This document shows, one piece after another, positions 48,744-61,900 of a stretch of 64,000 nt of DNA. Numbering within the stretch: the first letter of the stretch is position 1; each line of letters opens with the position of its first letter. The notes under the pieces were generated by a model. That model searched no databases. It was not told where the DNA came from and saw nothing but the letters and a program-made list of their open reading frames with translations. The translations under genes and the position numbers were made by a program. This DNA comes from Arthrobotrys musiformis (taxonomy: Eukaryota > Ascomycota > Orbiliomycetes > Orbiliales > Orbiliaceae): NCBI GenBank assembly GCA_036971715.1, contig JAVHJL010000006.1, positions 1,488,001 to 1,552,000 on the forward strand, written 5' to 3'.

Positions 48744-51700
48744 CTTTACCAAAAGGGTATAATGGACGTTGCTTTTTTCGTCAAGTGGTTCTACTGAGGG
48801 AGCAAAAGGATATCAAGGTTAGGCCTTAAACTTCGCAAAGGTTCGACAAGAATGAATCTATCAAGGCGACGATAACGCGATAAAGACCAAAAAAATATAT
48901 ATACGTTCAAAGAATTCGCGTATGGACAAGGAGCTACCGAAAGGTGTTGAAAGGTGAAAGGGGGGAGCCGCATGCAGCAACAATCAATGAGTGCAGGTGA
49001 CCCTGCCCAGAAGAGAGAAAGGACATTTGGAGGATGGAGGGTCAAGGGGTTATGATTGGGGGCAGGTTTATTCAGGGTTTCGAGTTGCGACTGGTTTGGT
49101 AGCTAGAGATGTGCATACCAAGCAAGTATGTATGTAAGGAAGTAGGTACATACTGAGAGGTAGCTTTGTCAGGAGCTACTGAACGTGGACTGGGGGCCTA
49201 GGAACTTCAAGAACAGAACAGCTTCACGCGATAACGTCGGAGGAGAAGTTGTCAATTCGGGAATGCTTGATTTCTGAAGGTAGAAGTCGGGGGGAGTTGG
49301 CAGCTAGACAGTCGTTCGGAAGAGGACGGTGGTTGGCTGAGGTCGGTGATGATGGTGACGATGACGGTGATGGTGATGGAGAGAGAGAGAGAGGGAAATT
49401 GGGGGTGGAAGTTTTTTGGGGAGAACTGGATTGACTATTGACAAGATTGGGTGTGTGAGAGGACCAAACACCAAATTAAGCTCTCACCGCACCTCTTCCT
49501 TCGTTAAGATTACAGACAGACACAACCACACACCCACACACTTACTCACATCCGCAGGACAGGCAGATATACAAGCAGACGGGGCGGGCAGGCAAACAAA
49601 CCTCACAAATGAAGCGCTGCACCGGCCAGGCAAAACCAAGGAGGCAAGGAAAGAAGCCAGGAAAGAAGCCAGGCAGGAAGGGAGGAAGGAAACAGCTGCC
49701 CGTCCTTGGAAACCTGAAACGTGAAGAAACCCAACGACACAATTGTTTATGCACGGGCAGGCAGGATGGGCGATAAGAAAGCGAGCCCGAGCTAAGTTCA
49801 GTCCAGCTGCAAGTGCACTGTACTGTACCGGCCGCTACTACTTACAGAGTACATGTGCACATGTACGTGCAAAAGGGCAGCATGGCCAAGGGACCCAGAA
49901 CTCGATACGGCCTCCCACGAATCGCTGGCTGTCGGTTATCTGTCCTGTCGAGGACTTGAAATATTAAAATGTCCTTCGAATAAGGCAGAGGGCTAGCTTG
50001 TTTAAGCGCGGCGATGGCTGGAAATAGCAGTTCAGTGCGTACTTCAACCTCTCCAAGCACCACCACTCCGTCAGTTCGGTCCAAAATAGCGTCGCAGCAA
50101 AGACGGAAAACAGGAGGTCCAAGAGAATAATCAAGAGCTATCATGAACCTATTACGACCATGCTATTTATCCACTTCGTCTACAGGCGGACTTTGCGTAG
50201 GCGATCACCCGAATAAGTTAATGGGTCTTCGCTAGCTTCAACTTAACCATCCCATGTCCCGAGATCCTGTGTCTCGATACCTACCTCAAGCTGGCAAGCT
50301 TCCGTCTCAAGTTCTTTTTCGTCCCGCCTGGGACTGGTCTTGTCCGGCCAAAACGGCGACAGGGCAACACTCCCGATGCTTCAGATATAGCCAGGGGGTG
50401 CCTCTTATTCTTGTTATTCTTGTTTCCTCTGTCGACAAAGACGGATGAAGACGACGGGAACATTCTAAATTCGAATCCAACGGTTATGGTCACGGATTTA
50501 TTACGTACACCGCATGTTTTCGACCGCTGTTTCGGCAAATATCACAATACCCAAATACCAAATAACGACATATGATAGCCCGAGAGTTCCAGCTAGAGCT
50601 CACAAAATTCCCGCAGCGGCGGTATAAAAGAACTCTTTTGGCTTTCGGTGCAACTAGATTAGCTTATTATATTAATGCCTCTACATATCCTCCGTCCAAG
50701 CCACGGGAATGCGTCGAAGTAGATGTAATATGGATATTTCGTCGCACAGCTTTGCCCGAAGAGGAGGTTAGCTCGAAATCTCAATATACTGGCGAAACCT
50801 TGCAGTGCGCCTGCAGCATCCGGTTCTGAGAGATCCTTTATACTTCGGATCATTTAACACTTCGTTACAACCTCCCGAGTTTTTGATTTAAAAGGGAAAA
50901 AAAGGGTCGGCCCCATGCAGACTCGCCGGGATCTGAAACGATATCGTACGATATAGTGAAAGATCGTGATGCCTGCTTACGAGAGCCAATTAATTTTAAA
51001 CTGATCGATTATAATTCTTGTGGTAACTTGACTTATCGACGTTAATAGTATGCGGCGTATCGGCCATGCTATTATAATTACATGGGCGGGCCACGCTGCC
51101 CTATTTGCCATGCAAGTCATGTCGGCTGGTGGTTCGTAGCGTGCTAGCAACACATGTATGATCTGGGCGGGCAAACAAGCCCTGCCGCCGTCGGTTCTGG
51201 CAGAACCGTTACCAATTGCAACCAACAGCAAGGGTATCAGACGGAATCTCTGAAACGCGGGCTAGGGACATCTATGCACAGTGTTATATTCGATTTGTAA
51301 TTTTTCCCTATTTATTGCAGCCACGTTGATATCTTTAACCGGACTCGTTTGTCTCGACCAGATCGCCCGGTACTAGTACTAGGTAGTTTATATGAGATTA
51401 TCACTCCCTGCATTGGCTTGCCAAGTTAATATATCGAAGGGAAAGTCAAAGGGCGCACTTGCTTAAGTAAATCGAGGAACCTCGATTGCTTGTGATCGAA
51501 ATCCCTGTTGTCGCTAAGCGCTTTTATAATCCAGGAGACCGTGTCCCATTTTATATAAATTTATGCCCCAGAATCCGAACTTTGGCCTAGCTAAAGTTTG
51601 ATATCCGGAGCTGCGAACCATTCTTCTAGAACTGCCAACTTACCTAAGTACCTACCTGGATATATGGCAAGGATTCCAATCCCAAGGATACCCAGTGCCT

Positions 51701-54700
51701 CAATCAACCAAAGTAAGGCATATATCAGCTAAAAGTGTTCACACACGGCCCGAACGATTCCTGACAGGCCCAGACCAACCCTGCCCCCGGCCCCCATGGC
51801 ACACGGCCCCATTGCATTACAATACGAGGCCGTTATACAAATCAATGGCGTCATGATCGCCTGCGAAACTGGATATATTTCACATGACATCTTTGGAAGT
51901 TAAAACTAATGCTCAGCAAAAGCCCGGAAGTATTCGTAAAGCTATATCGTCCGATCATGCTGCGAGGATGTATCGGGACCCCAAGAAATAGCTTTCATAC
52001 GATTGTGATTAGTGTCGGTTGCGCTGACTAATTGTATAAAATACCACGTTAGATTATGTGTTGTTACCCGTGGTCTGTGGTTTGTGGTCTGGACCTTGGT
52101 TACGAGACTGGTTTGGAACAGGTCCTTGGAGCCAAGGGCACAGTTGAACACTAGGGTCCGTAGGTAGTATTAGAGTGCCTAGTAAGTAGGTATATGTGTC
52201 AAGAAGCCAGAATTCTGCAAGCCGCCGGTGGAATTAGGTATAAGCTTTAATACCACTGAATGGCTATCTCTTCCTATAGTAGCTTCGCTTAAAGACTAGA
52301 AGGTTGTAGAGCATGTCCGCAGGTATTGAATTTGATCTATAAATATAGGGCTCACCCTCTTGGCTCTAGGGCTTTGTTTTGCTTGCATCGTGGCCATGTA
52401 TGGCTCTACACATTGTAACGTTGGCTATAAAAGTAAACATTCCTCCTACAGGCTGTGTGCGCTACTAGTACACCCGAGTACTCAAATATATTGACTGTAA
52501 ATATGCCGAAAATCCCGCCTTCCTACCTACTAGGTAGCTTACCACACGAGTAATTCCTAACGGCATACTTTGGGAAACCTTGCACAGAAATATTCAAATG
52601 TGGAACAGGACTAGCCGTTGAGAGAACGTGTTGGTACCCGTTTGCAACTATTGTGTATATTCCGGCATATGGGAAGTATGTGTACGAAAGCATATTGGTA
52701 GACATGACGATTTAGATATTTAAATCAGCTGCCCAAATGATATCAAAGTACCAGGGGTCTATCTTACTCCCAGAGTTCTCAGCTAGCATCTAATAATCAC
52801 TATAGATGTATCTCCTTGGTAGCTTTTTGTAGGTTTTCTACGAAGACCAGTTCATGAGACTGACTATATATAATATGGTTATCAATTGAAGTAAAAGTTT
52901 TGCGGGCTGAGGTTAATTATCTCAGCAAAGAAACCAATTCCAGAACGCTAGAACACACCTTCTGAACCGGCTTAGGTCCCTCCATATGTAGATATTCCCC
53001 GACTTGAAATTTTGGCACCAAATTCAGTATTGATAGCTTCAGATTCTATAATTTTTGGTTAATCCATCGGTATCAAGGTCAAAACGGTGGATGTGCATGC
53101 TGAGCCCCGTCTTGTTGCATGTTGCCAGACACTTCAATTGGGTTGAGACATCAGTCTCGTAACCAATTGAGACATATTGTTATATTAGAGCATAAATAAA
53201 TTGTATGCATTGTCTAGCTGTTGATAATTTCGAAGCCCGAGTCACCCATTTAATCATTTTGTGGTATACGTATGTAAATATACCTTAAAATGAAAACATG
53301 CGCGAATCGTTTATGAGGCCATGCGAATCTAATATAAGCATCGCTACAGATTTTGATATCACAACCTCATACGTACTTAAGTATATACAATCATGTCACG
53401 GCTCGTCAAGCAGTCTTAAATCTCCACAACGCAGTCACGGTCGCAATTATAAATCTTTGACGATTATCTAACAGAATTGTTTCCCAGTGAGCTTTTACGC
53501 TGACAAGGTTAAATATATCCAACTTCGAGACTATCTTCTTTATGTAATCTGACATGAAACTATTCGTTTCGAGTCGGTACCTCAGCACGAAATTTCAGCT
53601 ACATATCGCGTCGTCCTGCGGCAGCCAGTGTTGTCGTTGTTGCAAAATGTTAGGCTATATTGGGCTAGAGCGACAAGGGTTATTGCACCGTCGATGTCGC
53701 GCCAGTTCCCGATCCCGAGGTGATGCACGCTAAAACATCGAAAAGTCATGGTCGAAAAGTTTTCCTGACGTCGTCCTCGATTTACATAATTGAAGTCCGA
53801 TCGATCTGACGCTCGCCTGAGCCGGGGTTTGTCGTCCCACCCGCTCTTGCTTCCACCTCTTACCCACATACGTGCTTCAGACTTGCATACGGCCGTATGG
53901 GGCCACTCCTCAAAGACGAAATTTTCCGGGGAACAATCTTGGAATCGAAACCCTTTTTTACTTTTAAAGGCAGAAAATATGAAGGGTCCAACAAGGGGCA
54001 CGGATTAAATTTTATAACTGGCTTCAATCGAGAGATCGAAATGCGGAGTGCATCTAGATATCTCGGTCGATTGATATAGCCCCGTGCTGTGGTAAAGCTT
54101 GCAAAGCCTGTATATGCATAGTCGTTTGGATTCGCTGCAGGCGACGTCATTCATACAGGGCACTCGACACATGCCCAATAAAATTGCGGCACCGGCAACG
54201 TCAATGGCTGGGATCCAGATGCCAATAAACTTTTCGCACCCGTTGGAAGTCTAATCCAACATTTCCCCATGGTGGATAATGGATTTCCAGTGGCGGGTAT
54301 ATGAGGGGACCATCAGACATATGATGATGATGCCAAAATAAGGGCTTTTCGGACACAAACTGGACCTGCATCCAACCTGCTTTTCCTTGAACCCCCCCGC
54401 CAAGTTTGAAGCTTGCGGGAGAGATCAGGATTTTGAGGAGAGCGGCCAGAACTAGACTGGGCATGTGCAGCATGCAAAAACCCGCACGGATGGTCTCCCT
54501 GTCTAAAAGGGCCGTGATCCGTATACACTTCTTTCCTCGCTAACGAAGCGTAAGGGAACCATTTTCTTTTTTGAACTTTCCCCTTACCTCGCAGCTATTA
54601 TAAGATAACTTTTCAAGCTCCGCAAGCTTCAGCAAAAATTCTGTCCATGTCCCCGAGCCTCGGCCGATATATATTTGATTTGATCCTGACAAGCCTTAGC

Positions 54701-55966
54701 TTAAACTTCGAGGGCGCCCGAAGTTATTTCAAAGTTACCAACTCTAATAATCGCTTCAGCCACTTAGCTAGCTAGGAGATCTCGCACGGCAATTCTTATT
54801 TCCACTGGCAGCGGAGGAACCCTAATTGATTTCAGTTTCTTCTAGAGTATACTTTTAAGCATACATTCCTAACCAGCTACCTGCTGCAGTAAAACCGAGC
54901 TCGGAAAATCGGTTTGCCCGTATTATACATCTCTTCTTTTTCGCTCTTTTCCTTGTTTTTCCTTCGGTTTCCCTCCCGGCGACACCTACTATCGGGTCAT
55001 CTATTTGTTTTTCTATTCCGACAGGTGGTCGAAATTAAGCTGAGCGAATAGACATACCTGGAAGGTTGTACACGAGGCACTTTTTTTTATACATATATAG
55101 ATCCTCAACTTTTTTCTTTCTTCTCTCTTTAGTTTTACCGTTGAAGACTGGTACCATAATCCGTCATCTGGTTCGAACGTTCCCCTCAAGCCATTCTGAA
55201 TCCGGCTATCGCAACAGGCGATCCAGCGGGGCCGCCAGGGTTCCGCCAGTTTGCTTTACTTAAAACAGGGCTAACGGTCTCTTAATTGTACCAGCATTAT
55301 AGCACTGCGGCGGGACAGCGATCCATCCAATCTTTGCACGGATAGTTGCTTCCAAGGTTGTTAAAAAGTGCTGCAGAAGTGGGACCCGCAATTCTTTCTT
55401 CCCAGAGCCGGCCATGCGCTGTTGAACGTCCCCGCCACATCTTCCCACCGACGTCCTCTCTCAAGCAAATACCACAGCGTCATCAACCAGGCCCAGAACT
55501 TCGAGGTTGCTGTCAACTGTTGTGTGCGTTTTGCAAACCAGGGACACTGTTGTTCCTCCCGCATGACTTCGCGGCGCACGACGACAAGAACAACACAAAA
55601 TATATATATTGCACCGCGGGTGGTGATACAGTCCGTAGCCCGACGCAGGCCCGAGTGCAGGTCCGCGGGAAACAGAGCAGGGCAGCTGTAACCAGGCCAG
55701 AATTTAGAATTCGAATTTACCAGAAAGCTCTGCCTTGGTCGCGGAGGGCAACGGAACCAGGCCTGCCCCAATTGTATTGGCGACGATAAAGTCTCGGGCC
55801 TTGACTCGATTCGACTCGACTTGACTTGGCTCCGGACCAGACCAGACCAGACCAGACCAGACTTTGATAGCCTGCCTAGCTATCTCCAGCGGAGGCGGCC
55901 AAGGTTATCACCATCGTTCTTCCAACACTGGCGTCCTTGCGCAAGTTCATCGGCTCGCTCTTCACC
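48744..55966. other. 7.2-kb gene-free region between cdc42 and the histidine kinase
   Basis: Both flanking genes are transcribed outward, so both promoters lie here. The left 1 kb is C/T-rich in the cdc42 direction, with GATGGTGAT and GA repeats (about 49335-49393) and AAGGAGGCAAGG-type purine repeats (about 49640-49690). The middle (about 50,900-54,700) is A/T-rich without recognisable genes, RNAs or transposon ends. The last 600 bases are G/C-richer, include the GACCA repeat and probably form the kinase leader. Open frames at 53582-54001 (-) and 55346-55789 (+) show no family features. Confidence 0.5.
55835..55862. repeat. (GACCA)n pentamer repeat
   Basis: About 5.6 perfect GACCA units, 105 bases before the start codon of the histidine kinase, next to degenerate GACTCGACTTGACT-type repeats. 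It probably lies in the 5' leader. Confidence 0.9.
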
Positions 55967-58900
55967 ATGTCCTCACCGACAAAGCTGAATCAACAGCATA
56001 GTACGACTCCAACTTCATCGACTCCAAGCAATTCTTCATCCGCCCCACATGGATCGTATGATGGCAGCAGTAGGGAACCTCGGCCTAGGGGGGTATCGCC
56101 CCACCAGACGAGGCATCCCCAATCAGCATCCAATTTGACTTCGCCACAATGTGCCCCTGGCACGTCGGTGCTATCTGCTGACTCTCCTTCGATTCTACCA
56201 CCTTCGTTGGCTGTATTAACACTGGGTCCATCACCAAATGGTCCGCCTTCATTAGTTCCAATGCCGCCTATTTCTAGATCTGGATCCGGGTCTGAGAGTA
56301 GTTATGATTCTCATCCGCAGTTCTTTAGCACGCCTCCATCGGCTAGCCCTATCAGCCGCTCTGTGGGGCCGAACCCTTTAGGCTCTAGAATGTACGGCAA
56401 CCTGAATACGAAGATGCCGGATATAGATGAAAGGAGCAATTCTTCGGAAACAGGGAGCCACCTGAGCGGTTTAGGGAACGATATGGTTGCCACAGTCAGG
56501 TTTGGGAAGCGTTCTAGTGATACGATATCGCTCAACTCGACTGCGATGACCGAAACGACCAATGGAGATGGATACACAAATCTCAATCTAATGTATTCGA
56601 TTGTGAGTTAGGTCTACAGATTGCAGGTGGAAATACTAAAGTATCTAACCTAAAATTGATTTAGAACTATATGCATGTTTACAGAGCTCAGTCGAAATCA
56701 ACTTTGGCTCCTATGCTTCTGAAAACGGCGGAGGCCGACAATGTCGACTCGCTGACCCGATTGAGGTGGGAATGGAAGCTTTTTTCTGGCTCAGACGCAG
56801 AAAATGGGTCCCTCGATACCATTTTGCAGCCCTCTGTTCCGGGGAGTTCAGTTGCTTCGCCCTCCCCCCTCTCCCAACGAGGGTTACTATTGCCATCCCA
56901 CTCGAGCTCATCCAATTACTCGCTGTCGAATCTATCCAGTCACCCAAATATTGTCAGTCCGATGTTGATGGATTACTTCCCTGACGGCGCTATTAGTTTG
57001 GTTTATGACGACAAACGGAGCTACCAAACAGCAAAGGAGTGGTTTTTACCTGAGAGGAAGGTCATGGAAGAAGTTCCGAATCTTCAACCACTAGATACAC
57101 CATACGAGACTCCTTTGGTAGAACCGGTAGCCAGAGGGTCGAGGACATCCTCTATAGCGACAATAACTGCTCCTTCGCCTCCTCCTCCCCCACCGTCGAA
57201 TAGAGTACCGACGCCAAAACCTAGAACTCAAAACGACCTAATCGGTATCTTAACAGTTGTGTATGATATCGTGAATGTATTGGGCGTGATACATTCATTA
57301 GGAATTATCCATAACAACGTGAATCCTTACACAGTACTAGTAACTCCAGGTATTCCACCAAAGGGATACCTTTTTGGTTGGCATCTTGCGACTCGCCACG
57401 GTCGGGATGAAGTTGCACACGATCATACTGGGTCAATAATCGCTCTTCGAGATAATCCGAGTCCGCTGCAGTATATTGCTCCAGAGTGCACGGGTCGAAT
57501 GAACCGGGTGGTCGATTACCGAGCCGACTTCTACTCATTGGGCATCACCATGTACGAACTCTGCGTTGGATTTTTACCTTTCAGAGCTGTAGAGCCTTTG
57601 GAACTTATCCATCAGCATATTGCAAAACCGCCTGCCGCGCCCTCGGAAGTAAACCAGTCGATCCCAGTTACCCTCTCTAAAGTCATTCTCAAACTACTCG
57701 AGAAGAATGTTGAGGACCGATATCAGACGGCTAGCGGTTTACAGGCCGACCTGGAAGTGTTGATCAAACATCTCAACGAAGGGCTGAGTTTAGACGATTA
57801 CGTGATCGGAGAAGCGGATGCAAACAGCCAGTTCTCGGTGACGGATAAGTTGTATGGTCGGGAAAACGTCTTGAAGTCACTTCAAGAGTCCTACGCGACT
57901 GTAAGAGAGAAACGGTCTAGTGCACTGGTTTTGATCGGAGGGGGGAGTGGAACTGGGAAGAGCAGATTGGTGCAAGAGGTTCAGAAAGCCGTCGTGAAAA
58001 ACAAAGGCTACTTTACCAGCGGAAAATTCGAACAGTACAAGCGAAACACGACATTCTTCAGTCTCATACAAACACTTCAAGACCTAGTTCGACAAGTGCT
58101 TTCCGAGAGTATACAGAATCTCGAAAAATGGAGGGTGGACGCAATTCGGGCGCTCGATGGAGAAGCATTGGTATTGCTCGAGGTGATCCCAGAAATGAAA
58201 TTGCTACTGGGTCCGGAATATAAGCCAGACGTACTCGCGGCGCTGGGGCCATCCGAGCGAGAGCAACGATTCCGAACGGTCTTTGTGAGATTTCTGTCGA
58301 TTTTTGCAAGGCATAGCTTGGTCGTTTTTCTAGATGATTTGCAGTGGTGCTCAAGCACGGAGTTTAACTTGATAGCCAATATTGCGGCACAAGCAAATTC
58401 GAACGGGCAAGGGCAAAGTATCCTTATTGTTGGTGCATATCGAAACAACGAGGTGACAGCTGATCACCCGCTATACAACATGATCGATAGAGTAAGGCAG
58501 CATGGTGTGCCGGTTAACGACCTGGAAATTGGGGACCTTGATGTCGAAAGCGTTGGAAAGATTGTGGCAGATACGTTTCGTCGACCTTTCCCAGCCGCGC
58601 TGACTGATCTGGAAGCATATGAGAAAGAAGACACCGAAGAACACGCCTCGCCAGCATACTCAGCTCAGCCGCATGATGCTGAATTGCGCACGTTAACCGA
58701 GCTAGTGTTTGCAAAAACTCATGGAAATGCATTCTTTGTTACTCAGCTGTTGAAGAGCCTTCACCGTGGTGGTCACATCTGGTTTGATTTCAACGAACGA
58801 ATATGGAGGTTTTCGTTGTCAACCATCGAGACGGATGAGCTCCCTGATGGAGTCGTTGACCTTCTTGTGAAGCAGATGATGAGTCTGAGCGAAGAAACGA

Positions 58901-61900
58901 GAGAAATAATGAGGGTTGCTGCTTGTTTAGGCCATGGGAAGATCTCGATCGAAACGCTGTCAATTGCATGTGGGAAAACTCTAGAACAGGCAGAAGAGTC
59001 GCTTTGGGGTGCACTCGATGTAAGTTAGACGGCCGGCTATAGCTTGATAGTGCGCGGCGAAATAGCTAACATCACCACGCTACGAGGCCGGATTGATGTT
59101 GCCTATGAACACTCAATATCACGCAGGCTTGACACACGAAGTGGCTTCTCAGCTAGAATTTGGGGGTATAACACCCTACATGGCTAACCGGTACCCTGCC
59201 GTACCCGCGGATCTGACACAGGCTATAACATATCGCTTCCTTCACGACCGAGTACAGCAAGCGGCTTATTCCCTTATCCCGGAAGATCAGCTGCAGCAGG
59301 TTCATAGAACTATTGGAACCAGGCTTCTTGCTAATACCACTACCGACAAAATGGACCTCATGATTTATGAGATAACAAATCACTTGAATTATTGGCAAGG
59401 TCCGTTAACTCGGGAGGAGTCTCGCAAGCTGATTACTCTCAACTTCGAGGCGGGGAAACGGGCGTTACAAACCACCGCTTTCAATACAGCCTTGAATTAC
59501 TTCAACCAAGCCAGGAGGCTCCTTGACGAAGGAAATGAAGACGAGGATAACTATATGGAGGATGCTTTGGGAGTTATCAGGAAGGTCAACGTCGGGGAGC
59601 TGCGACTTAACGTCACCATGTCGTTAGCTGAAGCTCAATTCGCGGAATCCGACTATGAGGCCGCCATTGACACGATACAGAAGCTACTGGACGATTGTAG
59701 CCTCTCGGTGAATAAGAGTCGATGCCTTTTGCTCAAAATGAAGTATCTTATGGCGATGGGAAGACTGCAGGATACCACTGCTGCGGGACTATCCGCGTTG
59801 TCTTTGTTGGGATATTACATTCCTGAGGACGAAGCAAGCTGTAAAAGGCATGCAGCGGCGCTGCGCGCTTCCTGTGAACTTGATTCTATCGACCTAGCAC
59901 TCGTCAAAGTGATGGAAAATCGAAAGCACAGCACTGCAGATATTCTCTTGCATGAAATCTGTGCCGGGGTTCTCCTTCCAATATACATGTCGCAGCCGGA
60001 ATTACTACCGTCGATCTGCCTGACGTCGTTTCGAGCGACCCTTAAGTCTGGTCTTTGCATCGAAAGTGCATACCCAATCGTCATGCTCGCGGTCATGATC
60101 AGTGGTGAGGGTGGTGAGCACAATTTGTCCCTTTCTTGGAAGTTGGGCCATATGGCAGTGACTTTGGTGGAGAAGGAGATGCAGCACGTTACCCCAACCA
60201 ATGCCCCTGCCATATTCCAGGTCTTCGCGGGCCATATTGCCTGTTTCCATAGGGGTATGAGTGATGTCCTCAAATACGAGCATTTAGCCTTGGTCACGGC
60301 TCAGGCTATCTTCGAAGTAGACTACCAGGGCTTTGCATCAGCGGAGATCCCCGCATTTTCAATGTTATCTGGGGAGAGGCTGGAATCGGTCGCTCTGAAA
60401 ATGAACACGAGCCGGGCCTCGACTGTCCGACAAAATTACCGACTAGGCGAATGGTGGCTCCGAATGCCATACCAAGTTCTTCTGAATCTCCGAGGGCTTG
60501 GGAATACAAACCCCGTTAAACTGGAAGGCGCTGAAATGACACAAGAGGACATCAACTCCCTGATGTGTAGTGAGAGTGTTAGCCATCTATACGCTCTCAA
60601 CCTCTACAAGATCGTTCTGGCCGTCTTGTTTGGCGATATGGATACGGCGTATGAGAGCATCATGAAAGGAACACGACCACAATCCGTCTTCATGATTTCC
60701 TCGATATACCTCTCTTGGTCGCATTTTTACGGTGGATTCGCCCTTATCGACCGACTTCACAAGCTTACACCGGACGAGACTAGGTATCTCCATGATACGA
60801 TGCAGCAACTGAAGGATTGGTCGTTGTATGCAAAAGAAACATTCCTCCATAAATATCTTGCGCTCGAAGCCGAGCTTCATAAGGACACCGAGAGCACGCT
60901 CACGACGCTAGATCGGTTTGAGGAAGCTATCCAGCTGGCAAATCAATCTCAGTTTTACCATGAAGCAGCCTTGATCAACGAGAGATGCGCGATGTGGCTC
61001 TCGAAACAGGGCACAAAGCGCTGGTTGTCTTATCTGAGAGAGGCCTACAAGTTGTATTCGTGGTGGGGAGCAACCGCTAAGCTGCAAGCTTTGAGAAATA
61101 CCTACAGCGAAGAACTAGGCATGAAGTTTAGGCATACGATGCCTCCCAGCCGTTACAGCGATGCAGACCTTCCGGTTTCCGCGGTGCGTCCTGTTTTGTC
61201 AAGGAACACTAGCGAAGGTGCAGTACAGGCACCGGCTCAGCTCCAAGCCGGACTTGTCAACTTCTCCCCTCGGCCCTCCAAGAATATCGTGCAAGACGAT
61301 GATGACTCTCATATTTCACGATCGTCTAATATTGAACCATTCGCCGAATCGGAATTGGACTACAAAACCTTTATGAAGGCCTCATTGTACATCAGCGAAG
61401 GTGTACAGATGGATGAGGTTGTTGTGAAGCTCATGAAAAGTGTTCTACAAACTGCCGGAGCGGATTATGGGGTTTTGATACTGGAGGAGGATGGAGATCT
61501 ATATGCCGAAACGATCCTCTTCATGGAAAAGGTTACAATACTTGATCACCAACCTCTCAAAGCTCGACCAGACTTGGTCCCTCTTTCGATCGCGTCCATT
61601 GTTTGGAAACTTGGCGAGCCAATTGTCCGAAATGGGCACGACGAGAAGTTCGACAGCACATATGGTCGAGATGCATATTTCGCCACTAAGCATCCAAAAT
61701 CCGTTCTCTGCATGCCGATTCAGAACCAGATCAAGACCATGGGTGTTCTCTATCTTGAGAATAAACATGTGAACCATGCATTTACCTCTCAAAGATTGGA
61801 GTTGCTGAACCTCCTCTGCACTCAAGCCGCTGTAACAATAGACAAGGCACGGCTTTATCGGGCAATGGAGTTGGCGAAGAAAGCGGCAGAAGAGGCAACC

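Noticed and set aside
53582..54001. 139-codon open frame on the minus strand
   Set aside because: No motif and another overlapping frame is equally long.
55346..55789. 147-codon open frame with an equally long antisense frame
   Set aside because: G/C-rich leader sequence of the histidine kinase leaves both strands open; no protein features.
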